A program made the translations under genes and the position numbers. 39,084 nucleotides of DNA from DATEVL01 sp035471625 (GTDB lineage Bacteria > Chloroflexota > Anaerolineae > Anaerolineales > E44-bin32): positions 1-39,084 of the forward strand of contig DATIPT010000027.1 in the NCBI GenBank assembly GCA_035471625.1. Direction: 5' to 3'. This document shows, in pieces, positions 1 through 7,171 of the stretch (position 1 is the stretch's first letter; each line of letters opens with the position of its first letter). The notes beneath the pieces are model-generated. The model had not been told where the DNA came from. It made no database searches and worked only from the letters and a program-made list of their open reading frames with translations.

Positions 1-1
1 A

Positions 2-1033
2 CTCCCGGTCCTGCTTGGCATCTTGCTGGTGACCTTCGCGCTGGCGCGCCTGGTACCGGGCGACCCGTGCACCGCCCTGCTTGGAGAGCGCGCGACCCCG
101 GAGGTATGTAGCCGGTTCATCGCCCGCTACGGGCTGGATCAACCGATCCTGACCCAACTCGGGATCTTCCTCGGCGATGTCCTTCGCGGGGACTTCGGAG
201 ATTCGATCCGCTTCCAGCGCCCGGTGTCCCTGATCCTCGTCGAGAGGCTGCCGACGACGATCGAACTCAGCCTGGCGGCGCTGACGATCGCCATCCTGGT
301 CGGGATCCCGGCCGGGATCATCTCCGCCGTCAAGCACAACTCGCCGACGGATGTCGTCACGATTGTCGGCGCCAACATCGGCGTATCGATGCCGGTCTTC
401 TGGCTCGGCCTGATGCTGGCCTACCTGTTCGCACTCGTCCTCGGGCTCCTGCCTCCCTCGGGCCGGATCAGTGCCGGTTTGAAGGCGGTGCCCTTCTTCG
501 AGGTCTGGGGCTGGGACGTCGATCCGGCATCCGGGATCTACAAGTTTCTCGAGTTCTTCGCCAACCTGTATATCTTCGATACCCTCATCACGGGCCAGTG
601 GGAAGTCTTGAAGGACGTCGTGCGCCACCTGATCCTGCCGGCGGTGGCGCTGGCGACGATCCCGCTGGCGATCATCGCTCGGATGACGCGCTCGAGCCTG
701 CTGGATGTCCTGGGCCAGGACTATGTCCGGGCCGCCAAGGCCAAAGGCGTCCCGCGACGCAGCGTGGTCCTCAAACACGCCTTCCGGAATGCGCTGCTTC
801 CGGTGGTAACGATCATTGGCCTGTCCCTGGGGTCGCTCTTGGGCGGTGCGGTCCTGACGGAGACCGTCTTTGGGCTGGCGGGGGTCGGCCGGAGCCTGTT
901 CGAGGCCATCACGGCCCGGGACTACCCGATCATCCAGGCCTTCACCCTGGTCATCGCCATCGGCTATGTGGTCGTGAACCTCCTGGTCGACCTGTCCTAC
1001 ACGTATCTCGATCCTCGGATCCGGCTGGAATAG
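2..1033 (+). CDS. ABC transporter permease, DppB/OppB type (5' end outside window)
   Basis: This is an inner-membrane permease subunit of a peptide/nickel-type ABC importer. The reading frame is open to the window edge. The residues before the first possible TTG at 23 already read LPVLLGI and continue a first membrane helix followed by ARLVPGDP, the family's N-terminal signature, so only a few residues are missing. Further helices lie around residues 90-150 and 210-330. The cytoplasmic EAA-loop region is visible as DYVRAAKAKGVPRRSVVLKH, followed by NALLPVVTI. The C-terminus DPRIRLE is typical of DppB. It is followed 9 nt later by a DppC-type partner, so the two permeases form a heterodimer. 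The binding protein and ATPases must lie upstream or elsewhere. Substrate cannot be read from the permease. Confidence 0.93.
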   Translation, partial: LPVLLGILLVTFALARLVPGDPCTALLGERATPEVCSRFIARYGLDQPILTQLGIFLGDVLRGDFGDSIRFQRPVSLILVERLPTTIELSLAALTIAILVGIPAGIISAVKHNSPTDVVTIVGANIGVSMPVFWLGLMLAYLFALVLGLLPPSGRISAGLKAVPFFEVWGWDVDPASGIYKFLEFFANLYIFDTLITGQWEVLKDVVRHLILPAVALATIPLAIIARMTRSSLLDVLGQDYVRAAKAKGVPRRSVVLKHAFRNALLPVVTIIGLSLGSLLGGAVLTETVFGLAGVGRSLFEAITARDYPIIQAFTLVIAIGYVVVNLLVDLSYTYLDPRIRLE

Positions 1034-1042
1034 GAGCGGGCC

Positions 1043-2014
1043 ATGACGATCGACGCTTCGGTTTCAGGCCCGCGATTGCTGCCCGCCGACGGCATACGCG
1101 ATCAGCCGGTCAGCCTGTGGCGGACGGCGTACCGTCGGCTCTTTCAGCGCCGATCGGCGATGGTGGGCCTGGGGGTCTTGATCGCCTTGATCCTCATGGC
1201 GGTGTTCGCGCCGCTCATTGCGCCGTACGACCCCAACAAGATCCTCCTTGACCAGGAAGATGTCTCCCCGCGCGATCCCCCCTGCATCCATCTGCTCGGA
1301 TGCCCGGCCGACCAGCCGCAACACATCCTAGGGCTGGACAGCAACGCCCGAGATCTCTTCAGTCGGGTTGTCTACGGAAGCCGCTACTCGCTCGTCATCG
1401 GTTTCAGCGCCGTCGGTCTCGCCGTGATCATCGGAACGATCCTGGGAGCGCTCGCCGGACAGTTCGGCGGCGGCACCGACAACGCAATCATGCGGGTGAT
1501 GGATGTGCTCCTGGCGTTCCCGACGCTGCTCCTGGCGATCGCCATCGTCGCCGTCCTGGGCCCCGGCCTGACGAATACCCTGATCGCCATCGGGATCGTC
1601 TCGATCCCAATCTATGCCCGGGTCATGCGGGCGAGCGTGCTCAGCACGCGCGAGATGGATTTCGTCACGGCGTCGCGTGCGCTGGGGGAAGGCAAGATCG
1701 CGACGCTGATGCGGGTCGTGCTCCCGAACGCCCTGACCCCGTTGATCGTCATCGGAACCCTGGGGATCGCCACGGCGATCCTGGATGCTGCGGCGCTCTC
1801 CTTTCTGGGGCTCGGGGCCCAGCCGCCGACCCCAGAATGGGGCTCCATGCTCGGCGCCGACCGCAACCAGGTCTTCACCGCGCCGCACCTGGTCTTCTTC
1901 CCCGGGCTGGCGATCATGGTCACCGTCCTGGCCTTCAACCTCCTGGGGGACGGCCTGCGCGATGCCCTCGATCCACGCCTGGGACGCACGGGGACCAAGC
2001 TCGGCGAAAGCTAG
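1043..2014 (+). CDS. ABC transporter permease, DppC/OppC type
   Basis: This is the second permease of the peptide-type ABC importer, 323 residues, with its start 9 nt after the stop of the DppB-type gene. The N-terminal cytoplasmic arm is followed by a helix (about residues 45-65) ending in APLIAPYDPN, the OppC N-terminal signature. LGLDSNARDLFSRVVYGSRYS matches the conserved G-D-x-x-x-R-D region. The EAA loop reads ASRALGEGKIATLMRVVLPN and the C-terminus LLGDGLRDALDPRL is family-typical. The periplasmic-side segment before LGLDSNARD contains two cysteines (CIHLLGC), which is longer and more cysteine-rich than the usual PS.EHPLGTD segment. Function as an importer subunit is secure by family; substrate is unknown. 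Confidence 0.94.
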   Translation: MTIDASVSGPRLLPADGIRDQPVSLWRTAYRRLFQRRSAMVGLGVLIALILMAVFAPLIAPYDPNKILLDQEDVSPRDPPCIHLLGCPADQPQHILGLDSNARDLFSRVVYGSRYSLVIGFSAVGLAVIIGTILGALAGQFGGGTDNAIMRVMDVLLAFPTLLLAIAIVAVLGPGLTNTLIAIGIVSIPIYARVMRASVLSTREMDFVTASRALGEGKIATLMRVVLPNALTPLIVIGTLGIATAILDAAALSFLGLGAQPPTPEWGSMLGADRNQVFTAPHLVFFPGLAIMVTVLAFNLLGDGLRDALDPRLGRTGTKLGES

Positions 2015-2069
2015 CTGCTGAGGGCCGCCACGGTCGCGGCTCTCCTCCCATCTGGCTGATGGATTCCTG

Positions 2070-3107
2070 ATGGCGACCCAGGGCTTGCCTTCGGCCTCCG
2101 TTTCCGTTCTCATGCCTTGCTGGAATGCCTCCCAGACCGTCGACGAGGCCGTCGAGAGCATCTTGTCGCAATCTCGTTCGGATTTCGAGCTGATCGCTGT
2201 CGATGATGGATCCTCCGACGACACCCGCGCTCGCCTCGAGGGATGGGCCGGCAAGGATCGGCGCGTCTCAGTCCTCGGAGGAGACCACGCCGGATTGGTT
2301 GAGGCCCTCAACCGCGGGCTGGCCGCCTGCCGGGCGCCCTACATCGCTCGGATGGATGCCGATGATCGGATCCACCCGGACCGGCTCGCGGCGCAACGGG
2401 ATTTCCTCCAACAGGAAACGGAAATCGCGGTGGCGGGATGCCTCGTGGAGGGCTTTCCCCAGGGGAATGTCCGCGAGGGATTCCGAATCTACATTGAGTG
2501 GCTCAATAGCCTGCAGACGGCGGAGGCGATCGCCCGAGAGATCTACATCGAGAGTCCGTTGGCGCATCCATCGGTGATGATCCGGCGGACCTGGCTGGAG
2601 CGCGTCGGGGGCTACCAGGATCACGGGTGGCCGGAAGACTACGATCTCTGGCTTCGTCTGCATCTCGCCGGCGCCCGCTTCGCCAAAGTTCCCCGCGTGC
2701 TGCTTCAGTGGCGTGAGCATCCAGACCGGGCGACCCGGACGGACTCGCGCTACTCGGTCGAGAACTTCCTTCGAGCCAAGGCGCACTACCTCGTGCGGGG
2801 TCCGCTGGCCGACCGGGAGGCGGTCTTCGTGTGGGGGGCCGGCCAGATGGGACGGCGCCTTTCGAAGCACCTCGTCCGGAACGGGGCGACCCTGGCTGCC
2901 TTCATCGACATCGATCCGGGCAAGATCGGACGGACTCGCCGGGGTGCCCCCGTGATCGCCCCCTCGTCCTTGATGGATGCGTGGCGCAAGGCCGAGCGCC
3001 CCGTCTTGCTTTCCGCCGTAGGATCGCGAGGCGCCCGTGACCTCATCCGGTCGCAGCTCACGGAGATGGGTCTGGTCGAAGCACAGGACTGGTGGGCGGC
3101 GGCCTGA
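2070..3107 (+). CDS. Family 2 glycosyltransferase with C-terminal Rossmann-like domain
   Basis: Residues 1-230 or so are a GT-A fold glycosyltransferase of family 2. The start region VSVLMPCWNASQTVDEAVES and VDDGSSDDT form the nucleotide-sugar site, and ARMDADDRIHPDRL carries the DxD-type metal site. From about residue 250 a second domain begins with VFVWGAGQMGRRLSKHL, a glycine-rich dinucleotide-type loop. It continues with AAFIDIDPGKIGRTRRGAPV, the pattern of the small Rossmann domain found at the N-terminus of PglD-like enzymes. It probably transfers a sugar in surface polysaccharide or glycolipid synthesis; the second domain may bind a nucleotide or sensor ligand. It begins 55 nt after the permease gene, with no strong ribosome site, and ends 3 nt before the convergent cupin gene. 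Confidence 0.9.
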   Translation: MATQGLPSASVSVLMPCWNASQTVDEAVESILSQSRSDFELIAVDDGSSDDTRARLEGWAGKDRRVSVLGGDHAGLVEALNRGLAACRAPYIARMDADDRIHPDRLAAQRDFLQQETEIAVAGCLVEGFPQGNVREGFRIYIEWLNSLQTAEAIAREIYIESPLAHPSVMIRRTWLERVGGYQDHGWPEDYDLWLRLHLAGARFAKVPRVLLQWREHPDRATRTDSRYSVENFLRAKAHYLVRGPLADREAVFVWGAGQMGRRLSKHLVRNGATLAAFIDIDPGKIGRTRRGAPVIAPSSLMDAWRKAERPVLLSAVGSRGARDLIRSQLTEMGLVEAQDWWAAA

Positions 3108-3110
3108 GCC

Positions 3111-3431
3111 CTAGTCGAGGAGCAGCAGGAGCATCACGACCGGTTCTTCGGCGTAGATGCTGTGCGGCAGGTTGGCGGGCAGGTAGGCCCACGCCCCTGG
3201 GCGGGCCTGCTTCTCTTCGCCGCCTAGGGTCAGCCGGGCCCGGCCTTGAAGGAAGTGGAGGATCGCCGGGCGCGAGGCGGTGTGTTCCGTCAACTCCTGG
3301 CCCAAGGCGAATCCGAACAGAGTCGCCCGGACTCCGGGTCCGGCCGGAACGCTGCGGCTGATGATGCTGTCGGCGGGGATGGGCGGGAGCAACGACACCA
3401 GGTCGGTGTGGAACGTCGGGCTGTCGGCCAT
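3111..3431 (-). CDS. Small cupin-domain protein
   Basis: A 106-residue single-domain cupin. The first cupin motif region is GQELTEHTASRPAILHFLQG, with a histidine but not the full HxH pair. The second motif is PGAWAYLPANLPHSIYAEE, with the usual PG...P...H pattern. Proteins of this size are mostly small-molecule or metal-binding proteins of unknown substrate, and the incomplete metal site here makes an enzymatic role uncertain. The ATG at 3431 is preceded by a good AGGAGG a few bases upstream. The gene converges with the glycosyltransferase with almost no space between the stops. Confidence 0.8.
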   Translation of the reverse strand: MADSPTFHTDLVSLLPPIPADSIISRSVPAGPGVRATLFGFALGQELTEHTASRPAILHFLQGRARLTLGGEEKQARPGAWAYLPANLPHSIYAEEPVVMLLLLLD

Positions 3432-3464
3432 CAGTCCTCCTCTCGGTGCGAATGCGAACGCAAA

Positions 3465-3486
3465 GAGCCGCCGTGCTCGGCGGCTC
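3465..3486 (-). terminator. Hairpin after the TatA-type gene
   Basis: GAGCCGCC and GGCGGCTC form a perfect 8-bp stem with a 6-nt loop. On the minus strand it is followed by TTTGCG, a short T-run. It lies about 40 nt after the stop of the tatA-like gene and before the cupin gene, so it is a plausible weak intrinsic terminator for the minus-strand transcript. Confidence 0.5.
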
Positions 3487-3527
3487 CCGGGATGGCGCGC
3501 ACCTCGGCTCTTCCTGAGGTCCGGGGC

Positions 3528-3722
3528 CTACGCCGGAGGTTCGGTCTTGCCCGATTCTTCTTGGGTCGTGCTGGGGTCATCCTTGCCGGAGAGGCCCTCG
3601 CGGAAGGCGCGAATCCCTTTGCCCAGTTCGCCGCCGACCTTTGAGATCCGTCCGACCCCGAAGATCAGGACGATCACCAACGCGATGATCAGGAGTTCGG
3701 GCAGTCCAATGCCTTGGAACAT
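3528..3722 (-). CDS. tatA: Twin-arginine translocase subunit TatA/TatE family
   Basis: A 64-residue protein with the TatA/E architecture. A short N-terminus (MFQGIGLPELL) leads into one membrane helix (about residues 8-22), then the hinge FGVGRISKVGGELGKGIRAF begins an amphipathic helix, and a polar acidic tail closes the protein. The FG hinge and the G..GK.I..F pattern are diagnostic. It exports folded proteins together with TatC, which is not in this window. The ATG at 3722 is preceded on the minus strand by AGAGG with a 7-nt gap. It lies 53 nt downstream of the membrane methyltransferase-like gene and has its own likely promoter overlapping that gene's stop codon. Confidence 0.95.
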   Translation of the reverse strand: MFQGIGLPELLIIALVIVLIFGVGRISKVGGELGKGIRAFREGLSGKDDPSTTQEESGKTEPPA

Positions 3723-3774
3723 TCTCCAACCTCTGGGCGATCACCCGTCGAGGGGTGGCCGACCCCACATGGTC

Positions 3775-3780
3775 ATTATA
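3775..3780 (-). promoter_or_regulatory. TATAAT -10 element for the TatA-type gene
   Basis: On the minus strand the sequence TATAAT occurs about 50 nt before the tatA start, and the TAA inside it is also the stop codon of the upstream gene. No good -35 box is seen at 17 nt; TTCGAC lies about 20 nt upstream. It probably gives tatA its own transcript. Confidence 0.45.
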
Positions 3781-4408
3781 ACCTTGTTGGGCGACGGGGG
3801 GTCGAAACACGCGCCGGGAGCGGGATGAGCCGGGGGACGCGTCTCTGATAGTCGGCGTAGGCGTCCCCGAACTCCGCCAGCAGTCGGCGCTCCTCAAAGT
3901 AGCTCCCGACGTATAGGTACAGGCTCAGGGAGAGGAAGAGCGCCAGGAGCGTTGTCGTCATGACCGGCGTCAGCCACAGGAAGAGGAGGCCGGCTGTATA
4001 CAAGGGGTGCCGGACGTAGCGATACAAGCCGGTCGTCACCAGTTTCGACTCCGCGCCCCGCGCCGGCCCAACGACTTGACGAAGACCAAGAAAATGCCAG
4101 GCGTCCGTGTGCAGGATCCCGATCACAATTAGGACGGCGGCAGTCGCCTGACCGGCGAGGAAGAGCCACGAGAGCGGGCTCGGGATCCGGTACAGCACCG
4201 GACCGGGTTCGAGCGCCGGGATCGCCAGCACCGGAAGCAGGGTGACGGCACCGATCACGTTGTAGCCGAGTCGGTAGATCCGGTCTGAGAGCGGGCCGAA
4301 CAGACGACGGGCGTTGGCCTTGGCCCCCAGGCTGGCGAGCAGGCTGTGAAGCGCGGCGTAGGCCACGGTGGCGAGGACGGCCAGGGTCGCAGCGGAAACG
4401 GCGTTCAT
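3776..4408 (-). CDS. Membrane methyltransferase of the isoprenylcysteine methyltransferase/NnrU-MddA type
   Basis: A 210-residue integral membrane protein with about five hydrophobic helices. The C-terminal part carries the conserved cofactor region of this fold: TGLYRYVRHPLYTAGLLF, then a helix pair and FEERRLLAEFGDAYADYQRR ending in VPRLIP. The RHP motif and EE...E...Y pattern are shared by ICMT, NnrU and methanethiol S-methyltransferase (MddA) relatives; the ending resembles MddA most. It is therefore likely an S-adenosylmethionine-dependent methyltransferase at the membrane, substrate unknown. The frame extends farther upstream, but the ATG at 4408 is preceded by GGCAGGAG at normal spacing and begins a membrane helix directly, so I chose it. 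It is divergent from the membrane protein gene at 4533. Confidence 0.8.
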   Translation of the reverse strand: MNAVSAATLAVLATVAYAALHSLLASLGAKANARRLFGPLSDRIYRLGYNVIGAVTLLPVLAIPALEPGPVLYRIPSPLSWLFLAGQATAAVLIVIGILHTDAWHFLGLRQVVGPARGAESKLVTTGLYRYVRHPLYTAGLLFLWLTPVMTTTLLALFLSLSLYLYVGSYFEERRLLAEFGDAYADYQRRVPRLIPLPARVSTPRRPTRL

Positions 4409-4483
4409 GGGATGGCTCCTGCCGAAGGATAACATGCCATCCTTGCGGGTGTAGGGTCCCGCGGGAGCGGCTGGAAAGCCTCC

Positions 4484-4489
4484 TATAAT
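4484..4489 (+). promoter_or_regulatory. TATAAT -10 element for the 4533 membrane protein gene
   Basis: A perfect TATAAT lies 43 nt before the ATG at 4533 in the divergent gap, and GAGGGG follows at ribosome-site distance from that ATG. No clear -35 box is visible at 16-18 nt upstream. Confidence 0.5.
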
Positions 4490-4532
4490 CAGGGACGCTT
4501 TCGGCGTCCGTGCCATTGGTGAGGGGCCCGCC

Positions 4533-5552
4533 ATGACGGATCTTCCGTTCGCACCGAGCTGGCAGAATCGGTTCTTCGATCTCCTGGCGAGGTTGCCGGT
4601 CCACAAGTATCTTGCCATGGTCTTGATCACGCTGGCCGTGACCCTGGCAAATCATCTTGCGCCCTGGGCCGAAGGCAAGCTTCCCTGGGGCACGATCGAT
4701 CCCCTTCAGTTCAACTTCCTGATCTGGGTGCTGGTGGCCCTCGTGGCCGGGGACTACTTCCTGGGCGCGGCCGGCTCCGCCTTGGACCGCTTCCGGCCGG
4801 CCCTGTCGGTGAACGACGAGACCTTCGGCCGCTGGCGCTACGAGTTCACCCATCTGTCGTCACGGACCGGTTGGGTGATCACCGGGCTCGGAGCCTTGTT
4901 CTCGGTCTGGGGATTCTCCTTCTCGGCTCCCTATCAACGCACGGGAGCTTCTGGCGTTGTCATGTACTTGCTCGCGGTCTTGATGTTCGGGATGGTCTTC
5001 TTTTTCTTCTACTTCCTCTGGCGCATGCTGCGGATGACCGTCCACTTCTACGACCGGGTCGAACGCATCAACATCTTCCACCTCCAACCCCTCTACGCGT
5101 TCTCCGGACTGACTTCTGCGGTGGGCATCTTCTTCGTCTTCGCAGGTGTCCTCTCCTACCTGACCAATGTCGTATTGAACCCGACGCCGCAGGTCACCGG
5201 GTTCGTCTTTTTCACGGTGATCAATCTGACGCTGGCGGTCATGGCCTTCATCCTGCCGTTGGGTGGGATCCACCGCAAACTGGAGGCGGCCAAGCGACGC
5301 GAGGCAGCGGAGAATGACCGACGGTTGGAAGAAGCCTATCGTGAGCTCCACCGCCGCGCCGACCGGCTCGAACTGGCGGGGATGTCCGACTTCCATCATG
5401 AGATCGAAGCCCTGGTCGAGTTCCGTCGTGAGATCAAGGCCCTCTCGACCTGGCCCTGGGGGCCGGGAACGCTGCGCAACTTCATCACGGCTCTCCTCCT
5501 GCCGATCGTCCTGTGGGTCATCCAGCAGCTGCTGCAGCGCTTCTTCGTATAA
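4533..5552 (+). CDS. Multi-pass membrane protein with coiled coil, lone member of the five-paralog family (paralog E)
   Basis: I do not recognise a named family. The 339-residue protein has an N-terminal segment PSWQNRFFDLLARLP, about six membrane helices, then a charged, coiled-coil-like cytoplasmic stretch (about residues 245-310) and a final helix. The stretch before the last helix reads STWPWGPGTLRNFITALLLP, and the end is LWVIQQLLQRFF. These features, plus PLYAFSGLT in the middle, are shared with the four tandem genes at 29091-33604. Unlike those, E lacks the HT(V/I)..L...RHT histidine pattern before PLYAFS and is about 35 residues shorter. It is transcribed alone from its own -10 box. 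The function is unknown; a membrane-anchored oligomerising or signalling role is only a guess. Confidence 0.85.
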   Translation: MTDLPFAPSWQNRFFDLLARLPVHKYLAMVLITLAVTLANHLAPWAEGKLPWGTIDPLQFNFLIWVLVALVAGDYFLGAAGSALDRFRPALSVNDETFGRWRYEFTHLSSRTGWVITGLGALFSVWGFSFSAPYQRTGASGVVMYLLAVLMFGMVFFFFYFLWRMLRMTVHFYDRVERINIFHLQPLYAFSGLTSAVGIFFVFAGVLSYLTNVVLNPTPQVTGFVFFTVINLTLAVMAFILPLGGIHRKLEAAKRREAAENDRRLEEAYRELHRRADRLELAGMSDFHHEIEALVEFRREIKALSTWPWGPGTLRNFITALLLPIVLWVIQQLLQRFFV

Positions 5553-5589
5553 GGGCAGTCTGGTCTCAGGACGAGCGAGATCGCAATGG

Positions 5590-5595
5590 TAGAAT
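5590..5595 (+). promoter_or_regulatory. TAGAAT -10 element for the HIT gene
   Basis: TAGAAT lies 15 nt before the ATG at 5611, and there is no ribosome site in the short sequence between them. The transcript would have only a few untranslated bases. No convincing -35 box is seen. Confidence 0.35.
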
Positions 5596-5610
5596 CCTCG
5601 CCTCACGCGC

Positions 5611-6060
5611 ATGCCGCTCGATCCGCAATGCATCTTCTGTCAAATCGTCAGCGGTGAAGCGGAGGCCAGCCGGGTCTACCGCGATCCTCTGGTGACGGCA
5701 TTCATGGACCGGTACCCGGTGACTCGCGGCCACCTTCTGGTGGTGCCCAACGCGCACTTCCCAAGCCTGGCGAGCCTCGATGCCCAGTACGGTGCCCAGA
5801 TGATGGCCGCCGCCCGTCGCGCCGCGGCGGCCCTGCGCGAATCAGACCTTGAGGTCGAGGGGGTCAACCTGCACCTGGCCGACGGCCACGCCGCCGGGCA
5901 ATCGGTCTTCCATTGTCACCTGCATGTCATCCCACGCTACTCCGGGGACGGCTTCGGTCTGCGGAGGCCCTTCGGCCGGGACCGGACGACGCGGAGTGAA
6001 CTCGAGGCGGTCGCCGAGAAGCTGCGCCCGGCCCTGGCGGCGAGCCTGACATGGTCGTGA
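5611..6060 (+). CDS. HIT-family nucleotide hydrolase
   Basis: A 149-residue histidine-triad protein. The catalytic triad HCHLHVIPR occupies H101, H103 and H105, and the N-terminal CIFC (C7, C10) is the zinc-site pair seen in many bacterial HIT proteins. The segment GHLLVVPNAHF near residue 40 is the usual nucleotide-pocket strand. Family members hydrolyse nucleoside phosphoramidates or dinucleotides in the cytoplasm; the precise substrate is not readable. Its last 10 nt overlap the start of the LOG-family gene, so the two are translationally coupled. Confidence 0.95.
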   Translation: MPLDPQCIFCQIVSGEAEASRVYRDPLVTAFMDRYPVTRGHLLVVPNAHFPSLASLDAQYGAQMMAAARRAAAALRESDLEVEGVNLHLADGHAAGQSVFHCHLHVIPRYSGDGFGLRRPFGRDRTTRSELEAVAEKLRPALAASLTWS

Positions 6061-6659
6061 CGCGCCGATTGGCCAGCGTATGCGTGTTCTGCGGTTCGAG
6101 CGACGACGTCGCCCGCGAGTACCTTGAGGCCGCCCGCCAGATCGGCGACGCCATCGCCCGGCGCGGGACGACCCTGGTGTACGGCGGAGGCGGCACAGGA
6201 TTGATGGGAGCTCTGGCGAATGGCGCCTTGGAATCCGGCGGACGCGTCATCGGTGTGCTCACTGAGCAGTTCGACACCCCGGTGTTGCGGCACCCGAACC
6301 TGAGTGAGCGCCGTGTCGTCCCGACGATGCATGAGCGCAAGGCCCTGATGAGCGACCTGAGCGAAGGGTTCGTGGCGCTCCCCGGCGGATTTGGGACGTT
6401 CGAGGAGCTCTTTGAGATCCTGTGTTGGGCGCAACTGGGGATTCATGCCCGTCCGATCGGCCTGCTCAACACCCGCTCGTACTTCGGACCGCTGCTGGCG
6501 ATGATCGAGCATGCCCGCGCCGAGGGGTTCATCTACAACGAACACAATGGCCTGTACTTCAGTGACCCCGACCCGGACGCCTTGCTCGATCGCATGGGCG
6601 AATACCAGGCTCCGGCGGGGCTCGACCGCTGGCTGAGCCGGGACGGAGGTGAGGGATGA
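6051..6659 (+). CDS. LOG-family (TIGR00730-type) Rossmann protein, possible nucleoside 5'-monophosphate phosphoribohydrolase
   Basis: A 202-residue protein with the full lysine-decarboxylase-like/LOG signature. It has CVFCGSS at the N-terminus, the nucleotide loop YGGGGTGLMG (residues 44-53), MHERK (93-97) and PGGFGTFEE (111-119). In characterised members these residues bind the phosphate and cleave the base from nucleoside monophosphates, including cytokinin ribotides. Bacterial relatives are often annotated as lysine decarboxylases, which is wrong for this subfamily. It overlaps the HIT gene by 10 nt and the DinB-like gene by ATGA, indicating a compact operon with a nucleotide-hydrolase theme. 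Confidence 0.93.
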   Translation: MVVTRRLASVCVFCGSSDDVAREYLEAARQIGDAIARRGTTLVYGGGGTGLMGALANGALESGGRVIGVLTEQFDTPVLRHPNLSERRVVPTMHERKALMSDLSEGFVALPGGFGTFEELFEILCWAQLGIHARPIGLLNTRSYFGPLLAMIEHARAEGFIYNEHNGLYFSDPDPDALLDRMGEYQAPAGLDRWLSRDGGEG

Positions 6660-7120
6660 ACGCTGCACAGTTCTTCGATCACTGGGAGATCGTCCATCGC
6701 GACCTGCTGCGGGGAGTCTCGATGCTCAAGGACGAGGACCTGGCCTTCCGGCCGGCGGCGGCGTATCCGCGGACCGTCGGAGGCATCCTGCGCCACATCG
6801 CCAACCTGCAGGATGGTTGGATCCAGTTCGTGGTACGGCGCCAGGTCGAGGCCTGGCCGGCGGAAGGCGATCCCTCCGGGCCGTCCGTGGCTGCGGTCCG
6901 TGCCGACCTCGAGCGGGCTCACCGCGAGACGATGGGCTACTTGGCGACGATCCCCGTGGAGGACTTGAACCGTCTCATTCAGGTCCCCGACGATGGGACA
7001 CCCAAGCTGGGCTGGATCCTTTGGCACGTGTTCGAGCAGGTCATCCATCATCGCGGGGAGCTGTTTCTTTGTTTGAGCCTGCTGGGGATGGAACGGCCAG
7101 CGATCGACCGGCCGAGCTAG
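6656..7120 (+). CDS. DinB-family putative metal-dependent protein
   Basis: A 154-residue four-helix-bundle protein of the DinB/YfiT type. The three metal-binding histidine regions are present: ILRHIANLQDGW (about residue 47), and late in the chain LWHVFEQVIHHRGEL. Many such proteins are thiol S-transferases or metal-dependent hydrolases and some are damage-inducible; no substrate can be assigned here. The start codon overlaps the stop of the LOG-family gene (ATGA), placing it third in the operon that begins with the HIT gene. Confidence 0.88.
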   Translation: MNAAQFFDHWEIVHRDLLRGVSMLKDEDLAFRPAAAYPRTVGGILRHIANLQDGWIQFVVRRQVEAWPAEGDPSGPSVAAVRADLERAHRETMGYLATIPVEDLNRLIQVPDDGTPKLGWILWHVFEQVIHHRGELFLCLSLLGMERPAIDRPS

Positions 7121-7171
7121 GATCAGGGTCGAGTCTGCGGTCGCCGATCCGCAGGTCCCCGAAGCGTCCAC

